Assembly: GCA_913009335.1 (NCBI GenBank)
Contig: CAJVXN010000012.1
Coordinates: forward strand, 1-53,914
DNA length: 53,914 nucleotides
DNA from: an uncultured bacterium
GTDB taxonomy: Bacteria > Omnitrophota > Gorgyraeia > Ghiorseimicrobiales > Ghiorseimicrobiaceae
Direction of reading: 5' to 3'
The position numbers and the translations under genes are program-made. Every line of letters starts with the position of its first letter. Position 1 is the first letter of the stretch. The notes below the pieces were generated by a model, which did not search any database, had not been told where the DNA came from, and saw nothing but the letters and a program-made list of their open reading frames with translations. Positions 28,395-37,111 of the stretch are shown piece after piece.

Positions 28395-28555
28395 GGCTTT
28401 CGGTAACCCGGTTAACAAACACACACATTCAGAAACCAGTCTTGATAAACATCCTATTACTGGCTGTTTCTGAATCTCTGCATAAATTTTTGTCCCGTGG
28501 CTTTGCGAATTTTAACATATAAATTAAAATCCGCCTTTCTCGCTGCCGCTTCATA
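28395..28555 (-). promoter_or_regulatory. Cyclic-di-GMP-I (GEMM)-like riboswitch ahead of tadBC and pilins
   Basis: Read on the minus strand, positions 28507-28494 give CGCAAAGCCACGGG and 28411-28399 give CCGGGTTACCGAA, matching the two most conserved 3' blocks of the GEMM/c-di-GMP-I family. Between them is a strong hairpin (arms 28466-28475 and 28427-28436, extended by CAGT/ACTG), in the position of the variable stem. Before the first block is a TTTTAA/TTAAAA hairpin (28510-28530). CGGCAGC (28542-28548) can pair with GTTACCG as the closing stem with one mismatch. The canonical 5' element GCAAACC is not obvious, so this is a divergent or partial match. Eight T residues at 28357-28364 could belong to a terminator-type expression platform. 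Confidence 0.6.
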
Positions 28556-28655
28556 GCGCAATATAAATATATCACAAAAGGAGGTAAAATGCAATAAGAA
28601 TTATTGCACACCTGAAAACGCTTTCACGCAAGATAAGCCATGCAAAAATAGAAAC

Positions 28656-30251
28656 TCACGAAATCTTCTCTGGCAATACAATCAAGCGTTTACCAAGAAT
28701 AGATGCACTGCTCTCATTTACCCTTCTTGCGGCATAAAGTAAATCCTGCTCATAGGCAGGTTTTGGGCTTGTGCGCGGCGAGAACAACTCCAGCAGAAAA
28801 CAGCCCTTTTCAGAGCTAATTTTCCCATCTAATGCATAGAATTCCTGCCTCATCTGCGGCAAACTATTTTCACTATACTTGGCAGAAAAATAACGCTGCT
28901 GGACGTAAATATTTAAATTGTCCAAAAGATGCGGGAATATTTCATTTAACTTATTGATATCATTATAGTTATGATATCCAACGTTATGGACATACGAAGT
29001 GCAGCCGAAGTGCGGCTTGCCGCGTGCTGCCCTATCTGAAATTTTGTTTCTGCCCATATCCTCAAAAGACTCTTCAGGTTCCGGCCATCGCCTTAGATAC
29101 AAACCTGCTATATCCTCCATGGATTTAATTTCGAGAGGAATATTAGTCACTAAAATAATGCCTGATTTGTCTTTCTTCCGCTTTTTTAATAATCCAGCCC
29201 TTAGCTTAACATCTTGCCGTACAACATGTTGTGATAAAATAATCTCGCCATCGCACACAAAATACTCCCTACCCTGAGCCAACTCAAAAACACGCACCCA
29301 CGGAGAAATAGTTACTCTTTTTGATGAAGCTTTAAAACGCACCTTGTGACGTTTTTGCTGAGAACCAAAAAGCCCAAATATAAAATAATGCGGTCCGGGA
29401 GGAATATAAGCAATCTTCTGTAATTCTTGATCGTCACAATAGATAACTGTCCTGGAAATATTCTTCGAATCAACTCCCTGGCATGAAAAAATAAAATTTA
29501 TTAATTCCTGCGCCGTATCCTTACCCGGAGAAAGCAAAATAACGGGCTGGTTAGATTCCACTATAGTGTTTTTAATATAACTTACTGTAAAATAAGGAGT
29601 TATATGTAGTTTTCCCGGTACTCTCGTTGATGCCCAAATACTCTTAAACTGGGGATCAGTATAAAAAACACTACCGTCAACTAAGCCAAAATGGACATAA
29701 TCAGCAACTTGAAAATTTAATTTACTCGTAATTTTCGCTATATCTGGATATTTACACCGTGCCTTAATTTGAGCAATAAACTTTTGTAGCACTGCCGAAC
29801 TAACTCGGCCGCCAGCTAATTTCCAGAGACCTAATTTATCATAACTATCTAATTTATCAATAGTTAAGTCAAATAAACCCATGTATAAAAGAACGCGCAA
29901 ATTCACCTCTATTCTACGCATTTTTCGGGGTGCTGCATCCTGCCCGAATATGCCGTAAGCCAGCTGCCTAATCAAGCCTAGCTCAGCTTCGGCTGCGGCC
30001 AAGAAAAAACCCCCCGCCATATCAGAAGAATCATCTAATAATCCAGGAAGCTTTACAGCTTTTCTGCGGCCAATGGGAGCGCTTAAACCAGCCTGCTTTA
30101 TTACTTTGTTAACTGCGGACTTAGAAATAGGTAATTTAAATTTGACGCTGGCAAGAGCAGCAAGTTTGCGACAACTTAAAGAAGAACGGCTTTTTTTCTG
30201 AGAAAGAATAAAAGCCTTAACTTTCTCGCTTATTTTATATTTTGTGCCCAT
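28656..30251 (-). CDS. DDE transposase-like protein (IS4-like fold) inside the tad locus
   Basis: 531 residues. Residues 1-55 form an HTH-like region (SCRKLAALASVKFKLPISKS). Candidate catalytic acids: Asp192 in GLVDGS, Asp273 in YCDDQE and Glu393/394 in RWPEPEESFED, which resembles the Y..RW..E..F signature of IS4-type transposases with two extra residues. The gene follows a 677-base gene-poor stretch and precedes the riboswitch-like RNA. I see no convincing terminal inverted repeats or target duplication at its borders, so it may be a decayed element or a domesticated protein. It separates tadZA/DUF192 from tadBC. Confidence 0.7.
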   Translation of the reverse strand: MGTKYKISEKVKAFILSQKKSRSSLSCRKLAALASVKFKLPISKSAVNKVIKQAGLSAPIGRRKAVKLPGLLDDSSDMAGGFFLAAAEAELGLIRQLAYGIFGQDAAPRKMRRIEVNLRVLLYMGLFDLTIDKLDSYDKLGLWKLAGGRVSSAVLQKFIAQIKARCKYPDIAKITSKLNFQVADYVHFGLVDGSVFYTDPQFKSIWASTRVPGKLHITPYFTVSYIKNTIVESNQPVILLSPGKDTAQELINFIFSCQGVDSKNISRTVIYCDDQELQKIAYIPPGPHYFIFGLFGSQQKRHKVRFKASSKRVTISPWVRVFELAQGREYFVCDGEIILSQHVVRQDVKLRAGLLKKRKKDKSGIILVTNIPLEIKSMEDIAGLYLRRWPEPEESFEDMGRNKISDRAARGKPHFGCTSYVHNVGYHNYNDINKLNEIFPHLLDNLNIYVQQRYFSAKYSENSLPQMRQEFYALDGKISSEKGCFLLELFSPRTSPKPAYEQDLLYAARRVNESSASILGKRLIVLPEKIS

Positions 30252-30928
30252 TACGTTTCATACCTCACATTAAATCTTGATTTATGCTTAAATGATTGTT
30301 TAATAATTAAATGTCCATAATAAATTTGATATTGTGGACATTTAATTTTACATAACACATTGTAAAATAAGTAGATTTATAATTTGTTATATAGAACTAT
30401 GGACAATAATTACTTCCTTCTGCGCTCTAACAGTCTTCTCTACAGTTCAACTATCACCTGTACTTATTCGTACATTACATGTTTCTCTTAGTTTTAGCTT
30501 TTGCTAGATAAGCCTGCATTTTATTACTTGCTCGTTCTGCTTACAATATGCTAGATTTATGCATCTTTCGTCCAAAACATGCTATATTCCTACTTGCTTA
30601 AAATAGGCGCTATTTAGAAGACTTATTTAGGATGCTAAACAAGCTGCTTGGAGAAACCTGAACTTTTCAACAGCTGCAACTATTGTTATGCCATTTTACT
30701 AGTAACTGCTCTATACCGAGCTTTTCGGCCCTAAAAACATTTATCTTTTTTAGAGGCATCATTACTTACTTTAATGCTTAAGCCCCATAGCCAGATTTTA
30801 ACACCTATTAAGACATACCATAAGCCTACAAGAAAACTCTTTTTGTTTACTATTGGACAATTATTGCAATATGTCCATAGACCAATTATACAATAATTTT
30901 AGAATTTTAACAATATAGAATTTTAGAA
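30252..30928 (-). other. Gene-poor stretch with inverted TGTCCA repeats
   Basis: No convincing coding frame. The part nearest the transposase-like gene has a 13-base inverted repeat (AATTAAATGTCCA at 30305-30317, its complement at 30335-30347). Further copies of the core occur as CTATGGACA near 30397 and as TTGGACAAT and TGTCCATAG near 30850-30876. The middle (30420-30840) shows no repeats or recognisable RNA. The cluster could hold binding sites for the transposase-like protein's HTH, or element ends. Confidence 0.5.
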
Positions 30929-31276
30929 TTACTTTTCAATGGAAAGAAAATCACCTACTTGAGTCTGGGTAGAAACTAGAGTGCCGGCAGGAAATTCAAT
31001 CGTAGTTTTAGCTGATAGCGGACATAGTATAAAGCGAAAAGGAGCAATATTATGTCTTAATTTTAATATCCTATTATCCCTATCTAAAAACAAAATATCG
31101 ATTGAAAACTGCATAAAAAAGGTATGAATAGAGCTGGTAGACTGAATTATTAAAGCGGAGGTTTCCTCTAGAGTTTTACGGAATAATAAACCCTTCATGC
31201 GCTTTAAGGGTGTATTGGCTAATTCGATATTTTCTGCTAAGGTGGTATTTCTGGTAAGATTAACTATTTTGCGCAT
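30929..31276 (-). CDS. DUF192 family protein
   Basis: 115 residues with the family pattern: ANTPLKRMKGLLFRKTL, then SSIHTFFMQFSIDILFLD, then ending in FPAGT and GDFLSIEK. DUF192 proteins are small beta-barrel domains of unknown function, often encoded beside Tad or type II secretion genes and usually exported; here no signal peptide is apparent. It lies 41 bases after the TadZ-TadA fusion on the same strand, so probably in the same transcript. Confidence 0.85.
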   Translation of the reverse strand: MRKIVNLTRNTTLAENIELANTPLKRMKGLLFRKTLEETSALIIQSTSSIHTFFMQFSIDILFLDRDNRILKLRHNIAPFRFILCPLSAKTTIEFPAGTLVSTQTQVGDFLSIEK

Positions 31277-31317
31277 TTTAAGTCTTAATTTTATTTTAGG
31301 AAATAGGGGCTAAAAAA

Positions 31318-33501
31318 TTAGGCCTTAGGTGCCTTAAAGAGATCTTTAGAGAGTTCTATACCGTGGAGCTTGAAATCATCATAGAAAGACGGGATGTGTC
31401 CAGTAGCTTGAAAATTACCAATTACCTTACAATTTTCGTCTAAACCGGTTTGCTTATAGATAAAAATATCTTCCATGTCAATATGGCCATCTTCCCCCAT
31501 ACCGGTTATTTCACTTACTGCCATTATTTTACGTGCCCCATCTGAAAGTCTCGCAGAATGCACAACAACATCTACAGCTGATGCAATCATCTCACGAATG
31601 GCCCTAATGGGTAACTCTGCCCCGCTCATTAATATTAAAGAATCAAGGCGTGCTAAAACATCCTGAGCAGAATTAGCATGTACGGTAGTCATTGAACCGT
31701 CATGACCCGTATTCATAGCCTGAAGCATATCCAGGCTTTCTCCTCCACGACACTCACCGATAACTATACGATCCGGCCGCATTCTCAAAGTATTGCGGAA
31801 TAAATCACGTATAGAAATAGCACCTTTTCCTTCAATATTAGGTGCGCGGGATTCAAGACGCGCCCAGTGATCCTGGTGCAGCTTTAGTTCTGCGGCATCC
31901 TCAATTGTAATGATGCGTTCGTCCTCAGGAATAAAGGAAGATAAAACATTCAATACAGTAGTTTTTCCGGATCCGGTTCCACCGGAAACAATAATGTTTT
32001 TACGCATTACTACGCAGGCCTCTATAAAATCAGCCATTGGTGGGTTAACTGTGCCAAATTTTATCAAATCCGAAATTTCATATCTTTCCCTGGCAAATTT
32101 TCGTATTGTAAGCATAGGCCCGCCCAATGAAAGCGGAGGGATTATAGCATTAACACGTGAGCCGTCAGAAAGCCTCGCATCTACCATAGGAACAGACTCA
32201 TCAATACGCCTACCTAAAGGAGCAATAATTCGCTCGATAACCTGCTTGACCTGATCATTAGAAATAAATTTCTTATTACTTTTTTCTAGCTTCCCGAAGC
32301 GCTCTACATAAATATCATCTTTATTATTTACCATGATATCGGTCACGGCTGGGTCTGCCATTAAATCTTCTAACGGTCCCAGGCCTAAGGCCTCATCAAG
32401 CAATTCGCGAATCAGCTTCTCCCGCATCTGGGCACTTGAAATAAGCGCTCCCGACTCTTTAGCTAAAGCATTAGCTATTGCTTTTCCGGTTTTAACGCGA
32501 AGTTCTGCCATTTTCTCGTTATCTCGAATATCTATCTCCATGCGCTTTAAATCCAGCTCTGTTATCAGACGCTGATGGACCCTGCGCTTTAGAGAAATGA
32601 TATCTTCGCTGATTAATACCTGAGAGGGTTTTAATTTTCCTTTTAACCCGTGCTTTTCTAAAAATTTCGCCTGAGAATCAGTACCCTTTAACTGTTTAGA
32701 AACATCCTCTGATAAATCCAAAGACTTAATATACACATAATCCATAAAAAGGTTGGAATCAGCCACCAGGATATCACTTAATTTTTTTATGGCTAAACTT
32801 ACCTTGGAACGGGGACTGTCTAAAACTACGGGCATTCTCCTGTTTAAGGAAAATCCTACTGTTCTTCCTTCGCTGGGGAGACGGGCTATTATATCGCAAG
32901 GGAAAACTAATTTTACCTCCTGAAAAGTAACGCCGCCTAAACTGTTTGAACGATTTAATACCACGCGAATCATCTTTAAGGGAAAATGCAAAGATTGCAG
33001 TATATCCATAGCCCACTTACTTTGGTATATGGCGAGTATATCCGGAGTGGTTACAAATAAAACAAGGTTAGCATGATTTAAAGCTGAAACAAGGCTATCG
33101 GAAAATGTCCTGCCTCCGTCTATTATTATATAGTCGTACTTAGACTTAAGATCCGTAATAACTTTATCTATTAAAGCGTCGTCTAGATATCTTGCTTGAG
33201 AAGGTTTAAGTATTATAGGGATAAAATCTACGCCGGAAGGCTCATGCTTCAAGATAAAATTACCTAATTCTTGCCTAGCCCACTCTTTTTTATCCATTAA
33301 GGCCAATTCAACTACAGCTATTGTTGGAGTTATATTTAATGAGCGGCTCATATCGCTGGCTGCTTCAAAATCAAAATCCAGTAAAGCTACTTTTTTATTC
33401 TTGTTTTTAGCTAAAGCTGCGGCAAGATTAACAGCAAGAAAGGTACGTCCAGTTCCGCCTTTTGTACTAAAAATTACTATTGTTTTAGCAAGTGTATCCA
33501 T
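31318..33501 (-). CDS. TadZ (CpaE)-TadA (CpaF) fusion ATPase
   Basis: 727 residues. Residues 1-255 are a ParA/MinD-type domain: the deviant Walker A reads KGGTGRT (residues 14-20), keeping the signature Lys14 but with Arg in place of the P-loop Lys, followed by LLDFDFE and YDYIIIDGG. Residues about 290-700 are a complete TadA/CpaF secretion ATPase: N-terminal helical domain, ERFGKLE, Walker A GGTGSGKTT near 507-515, Asp-box, GECRGGE near 576 and the HANS motif of the His box. In most tad loci these are two genes; TadZ positions the apparatus and TadA powers pilin assembly. There is no internal stop or ribosome site, so this is a genuine fusion. Confidence 0.92.
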   Translation of the reverse strand: MDTLAKTIVIFSTKGGTGRTFLAVNLAAALAKNKNKKVALLDFDFEAASDMSRSLNITPTIAVVELALMDKKEWARQELGNFILKHEPSGVDFIPIILKPSQARYLDDALIDKVITDLKSKYDYIIIDGGRTFSDSLVSALNHANLVLFVTTPDILAIYQSKWAMDILQSLHFPLKMIRVVLNRSNSLGGVTFQEVKLVFPCDIIARLPSEGRTVGFSLNRRMPVVLDSPRSKVSLAIKKLSDILVADSNLFMDYVYIKSLDLSEDVSKQLKGTDSQAKFLEKHGLKGKLKPSQVLISEDIISLKRRVHQRLITELDLKRMEIDIRDNEKMAELRVKTGKAIANALAKESGALISSAQMREKLIRELLDEALGLGPLEDLMADPAVTDIMVNNKDDIYVERFGKLEKSNKKFISNDQVKQVIERIIAPLGRRIDESVPMVDARLSDGSRVNAIIPPLSLGGPMLTIRKFARERYEISDLIKFGTVNPPMADFIEACVVMRKNIIVSGGTGSGKTTVLNVLSSFIPEDERIITIEDAAELKLHQDHWARLESRAPNIEGKGAISIRDLFRNTLRMRPDRIVIGECRGGESLDMLQAMNTGHDGSMTTVHANSAQDVLARLDSLILMSGAELPIRAIREMIASAVDVVVHSARLSDGARKIMAVSEITGMGEDGHIDMEDIFIYKQTGLDENCKVIGNFQATGHIPSFYDDFKLHGIELSKDLFKAPKA

Positions 33502-33523
33502 ATTAAAATTTAACTCAATATAA

Positions 33524-33558
33524 TTAGGCCCATCCTTTAAGGGTATCAGGATGGCACA
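33524..33558. repeat. Dispersed hairpin repeat, copy 1
   Basis: CCCATCCTTTAAGGGTATCA followed by GGATGG forms a short stem and matches a second copy at 40345-40380. It sits between the secretin gene and the TadZ-TadA fusion, just upstream of the fusion gene's start. Confidence 0.55.
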
Positions 33559-33613
33559 TTCTTCTGAATTAAGATGTTATCATCCTTGATGGCATTAAAA
33601 GCTTACGCCAAAA

Positions 33614-35173
33614 TCAGTTAGTTTTGAAGATAATTGGTATATCTATCCATAGCTCATCAAGGCTGGTTGCGACAGGAAAAGACGGAAAAGGCGCTTGAGA
33701 TTTTATAATATTTACCGAAGTCCTATCTAGTATTTTATTACCCGAAGATTTATTCACTATTACATTTAGCAGGCGACCGTCAGAAAGAACATGCAGACTA
33801 AGCAAAACTTCCCCCTGAGCATCACGTGCCATCTCCGGATAAACTACTGCCCTACCTATTTTTTCTTGAATTGCCCTAATATAACTTAATAACGTTTTAG
33901 GATAATCTCTTGCCTCTGCTATTTCATTTTCCTTAAATTTTGAAGGTCTATCCTGCTTAATAATCCTGGGGGTTATCGAAATTACCAGCTCCGTATCCCC
34001 GCTTGTAAAATCCTTAGAACGGAACAGCGCGCCTAAAATAGGAATATTTCCCAAACCCGGAACCTTAGCAACATTCTGTGATTCTTTATTTTTTATTAAC
34101 CCAGCTAGAAATACTGTACTATTTTCCTTTAGATATATTTCGGTCTCCGCCTCTCTAGTACTAAACGCGGGGATGCTAATACCTGAGGCAACAACAGCAT
34201 TAGCCGTATCTACTTCACTTACTTCCGTCTTAAGCGCTGCTTGAATGAAACCGCCTGGTTTGACTACAGGGCTTATACTTAAGGAAATACCGTATTCTCT
34301 ATATTCTACACTTATTGATTGACCGCCGCTAACAGTAGAAACAGTAACTATGGGAATTTCTCCTCCAACGAGAAAACGCGCTTCCTTACCGCTTAAGCAG
34401 ACTAATTTAGGACGCGACAAAACACGGCCTTTGCCCTGAGTAAGGATAAGATTAAGCTGAGTACTAATTAGACCTCTTTCCCATGTACGGCTTAGATGAT
34501 GTCCCAAGCTATATATATCTTCCGTAACAACGGAATCGCCTCCATCGGATGTCTCTGTCCAGGCAACAGCCGTACTTGCGGACCCTCCACCCCCAAGAGC
34601 AGAGGTCCAAGTAAACCCTAAATCCTCCAAAGCGTTTTTATTTATCTCCAGAATTTCGACATCTATCTGGACAAGCTCATCATGTGTTTTTATCTCAACC
34701 AAATCTATGGTTTTTGGCTTTAAATCTATAAGAACATTATCTAACTTTTCCAGCTCGGACTCAGTATCTAAACTCCCTAGAAGCAAAATTTTATTTTCTT
34801 CCCTGCTAACCTTTGTATAGACATCTAAATATCCTAACTCACCAATTAATTTATCAATTCTAAATTTTAAATCCTCTAAATCTTCGGAGACAACTCTAAT
34901 ATCATAACTCTGTTGACCCATCTTATCCCAAATTACAAGTGTAGTCTTGCCAGGGTTTTTCGGAATAAGCATTACGTCGTTTTCTGCTACAGTACCTATA
35001 TCAGCTATGTCTGGATTACTAATTGCGACTCTGCGGGGATGATACACGGAAACGGTTTTTATCTCAGGGATAACTAAAATTAATTCCCGGCTATATTCAT
35101 CAGCCGAACAAGCACCAATTGTTAGGGTTATTAACGTGAGAGGCAGGAATAACAGCTTGATAATCTTTGTCAT
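33614..35173 (-). CDS. cpaC: CpaC/RcpA-type pilus secretin fused to a TonB C-terminal domain
   Basis: 519 residues from the ATG; a TTG 18 bases upstream is possible. Signal peptide (LLFLPLTLITLTIGAC), then the short N-terminal domain typical of CpaC (VYHPRRVAISNPDIADIG), a BON/N1-like region (residues 95-165) and the secretin core with VLSRPKLVCLSGKEARFLVG, VEYREYGISLSISPVV and VPGLGNIPILGALFRS. The last 90 residues are a TonB C-terminal domain: AVVYPEMAR, GEVLLSLHVLSDGRL, SSGNKILD, APFPSFP and IDIPIIF. That domain normally belongs to energy-transducing TonB proteins and is not part of known secretins. The secretin forms the outer-membrane channel for the pilus. Confidence 0.9.
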   Translation of the reverse strand: MTKIIKLLFLPLTLITLTIGACSADEYSRELILVIPEIKTVSVYHPRRVAISNPDIADIGTVAENDVMLIPKNPGKTTLVIWDKMGQQSYDIRVVSEDLEDLKFRIDKLIGELGYLDVYTKVSREENKILLLGSLDTESELEKLDNVLIDLKPKTIDLVEIKTHDELVQIDVEILEINKNALEDLGFTWTSALGGGGSASTAVAWTETSDGGDSVVTEDIYSLGHHLSRTWERGLISTQLNLILTQGKGRVLSRPKLVCLSGKEARFLVGGEIPIVTVSTVSGGQSISVEYREYGISLSISPVVKPGGFIQAALKTEVSEVDTANAVVASGISIPAFSTREAETEIYLKENSTVFLAGLIKNKESQNVAKVPGLGNIPILGALFRSKDFTSGDTELVISITPRIIKQDRPSKFKENEIAEARDYPKTLLSYIRAIQEKIGRAVVYPEMARDAQGEVLLSLHVLSDGRLLNVIVNKSSGNKILDRTSVNIIKSQAPFPSFPVATSLDELWIDIPIIFKTN

Positions 35174-35225
35174 ATTTATTCTTCTATTCAAATTCGCTAC
35201 AATATTTAATAACTCTTTTTAAGCA

Positions 35226-36176
35226 CTATTTCAATAAAGGCACCACTTCTCTTTGAGAGCCACGATATATTTCAACCTGAGGGCCAGTAGGCTGTTCGTC
35301 CTCTTCTTCTACCACCCCACCTTGCTGCATAAGCATCATTGGGCTCATTCCTCCTGCCTTGCCCGACTGTATTTGCTGTATCAAATCCGGAAATAAATAA
35401 AGAAACAGTGTGTCCCAATTTACCGGTTGCGCCAAAGTAACCCCTGTATCCGAAGGTGAACGCAGGACAAAGCGCAACTTTCCTCCCTGCTCCTGTATAA
35501 AAGCAACCATTGTTGCCTTTTGAGGCTCAAGGCCTACCGTAATTGTACTAACCGATCCGCTACTCGCACCACTTTTACTTCTTTTAGACGCCCCTACATC
35601 TCTGCCTACTGCTAAAACTAAAACTTTTTGGAATAAAGGTACTGTTGCATACTGGGTAACCTGCTCTTCACCTACCTGCATCGTTTGAGGAATCAACCCT
35701 AAAATATCCACATAATCATCGGGCCTGATCATCCCTCCCACTGAAGAAATATTATCTACGGGAATAGTTATCGCGCGCTTACCCATAGGCGTACGGTAAG
35801 AAAGACTACTGAGGTCTGCCGCGTCAGATACAAGTTTATTGCGTAAAATCTGCTCGCCTTTGGTTATGGGGGTCATGGTTACCTTGTCTATTATCCTATC
35901 TATGGAGCCAGTGGCGCCCGGCTGAATAAACTTTACCGGTATACTTTTAAGCTCTACCATTTTACTATCAATGACTGAACCCTTGATAATATCCTTTTTT
36001 GCTACTACAACTTTTTTTTCTTCTATCTGCACTTGCTTACCTTTCGGGGAACGAGCTGCTGCCAAGGCAGCAAGCCGCGCTTCTCTCTGCTTAAAGTAAG
36101 ACCCGGCAATTACCACAGCAATCAATGCCAAAACACCAGCAATAATCATCGGCATATTTTTCTGTACATCTATCAT
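35226..36176 (-). CDS. cpaB: CpaB/RcpC-type Flp pilus assembly protein
   Basis: 316 residues: an N-terminal transmembrane anchor (MIIAGVLALIAVVIAGSYF), then a SAF domain (VVVAKKDIIKGSVIDSKMVE) and the RcpC/CpaB domain with GKRAITIPVDNISSVGGMIR and PDDYVDILG. CpaB proteins sit in the periplasm and stabilise the secretin. The C-terminal extension (QQGGVVEEEDEQPTG) is low-complexity. Its ATG overlaps the TGA of the upstream foldase (ATGA), showing tight coupling. Confidence 0.92.
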   Translation of the reverse strand: MIDVQKNMPMIIAGVLALIAVVIAGSYFKQREARLAALAAARSPKGKQVQIEEKKVVVAKKDIIKGSVIDSKMVELKSIPVKFIQPGATGSIDRIIDKVTMTPITKGEQILRNKLVSDAADLSSLSYRTPMGKRAITIPVDNISSVGGMIRPDDYVDILGLIPQTMQVGEEQVTQYATVPLFQKVLVLAVGRDVGASKRSKSGASSGSVSTITVGLEPQKATMVAFIQEQGGKLRFVLRSPSDTGVTLAQPVNWDTLFLYLFPDLIQQIQSGKAGGMSPMMLMQQGGVVEEEDEQPTGPQVEIYRGSQREVVPLLK

Positions 36177-37111
36177 CTTATCTCACTTGTTTTAATGTCT
36201 ACTTTTATTTGGCGCCATAATTTACTAACCAAGTTATCTATTGCCTCTTTTTGCTTGGTCTGCTCTAACATAAGCTCAATATCATCCCAGAGCTCGGAAA
36301 GAGGCTTTGTTTCACCACCTCTTATTGCTTGCACTTTAACAATATAATATTCATTCGCATCCGGATTTTTAATCACTGTGCTTGTCCTGCCTAAATCTAA
36401 AGAATAAACCGCAATATCAAACTGAGGAAATTTAGTGCCCGGCATAATAAACCCTAAATCGCCTCCTTTTGAAGCTGTTGTAGATATTGAATAGCTCCTC
36501 GCTACGTCGGTAAAATCAGTGCCCTGCAGCACCTCAATTAAAGCATTATTCGCCTGAGATTCACTAACAGTAACAATCTCTAAAACATGCCTTTCTTCCA
36601 TACCGCGCATTAATTCTTTATTTGTATTATAGTAATCCTCTATCTCTCCTGAGGAAACATCAACATCATCAACTACCTCTGAAACCAAACTGGCAACCAA
36701 TAAATTCATCCTAAATTCTTTTAAGGCAGTTTCCACATCTTCCTTTTTATCTAGGCCCCTATCAATAGCTTCTTGATAAATCAACTTCTGCCGGATTAGA
36801 TCATTTTTCAACAAATCTATCTTCTGGTCTAAAGTTTCGGCTTTTTCTAATCCGATATCTTGATCAGGATAAATTTCCCTATAATTTTCTATCTGCTCAT
36901 TATAGGCCTCAACGTAACGATCTAATTCCTCGAGGGTAATATACGCACTGCCCACCGTCGCGATAATCGTACCCTGCGGTTTCGCAACAGGCTCGACTTT
37001 CTTAGGTGGAGCACTTTTATTAAATAAGCTTTTTATATTATCGCAACCGGCAATAAAAAAAGACATTGCTATAACAAATGCCAATGTCTTTGGAAAAACG
37101 CCCTTATTCAT
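36173..37111 (-). CDS. PpiC/parvulin-type peptidyl-prolyl isomerase lipoprotein
   Basis: 312 residues from the ATG 5 bases after AGGAGG. The lipobox FFIAGC ends at Cys23, and Asp at +2 would favour retention in the inner membrane in proteobacteria. A SurA-like helical chaperone region (residues 45-165) precedes a parvulin domain (about 170-270) with FTDVARSYSISTTASKGGDL and GFIMPG, the usual core. It is the first gene of the tad transcript and probably folds exported Tad or giant-protein segments in the periplasm. Confidence 0.88.
   Translation of the reverse strand: MNKGVFPKTLAFVIAMSFFIAGCDNIKSLFNKSAPPKKVEPVAKPQGTIIATVGSAYITLEELDRYVEAYNEQIENYREIYPDQDIGLEKAETLDQKIDLLKNDLIRQKLIYQEAIDRGLDKKEDVETALKEFRMNLLVASLVSEVVDDVDVSSGEIEDYYNTNKELMRGMEERHVLEIVTVSESQANNALIEVLQGTDFTDVARSYSISTTASKGGDLGFIMPGTKFPQFDIAVYSLDLGRTSTVIKNPDANEYYIVKVQAIRGGETKPLSELWDDIELMLEQTKQKEAIDNLVSKLWRQIKVDIKTSEIR

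Noticed and set aside
28656-30251. A complete insertion sequence around the transposase-like gene
   Set aside because: No matching terminal inverted repeats or target duplications could be found on the two sides.
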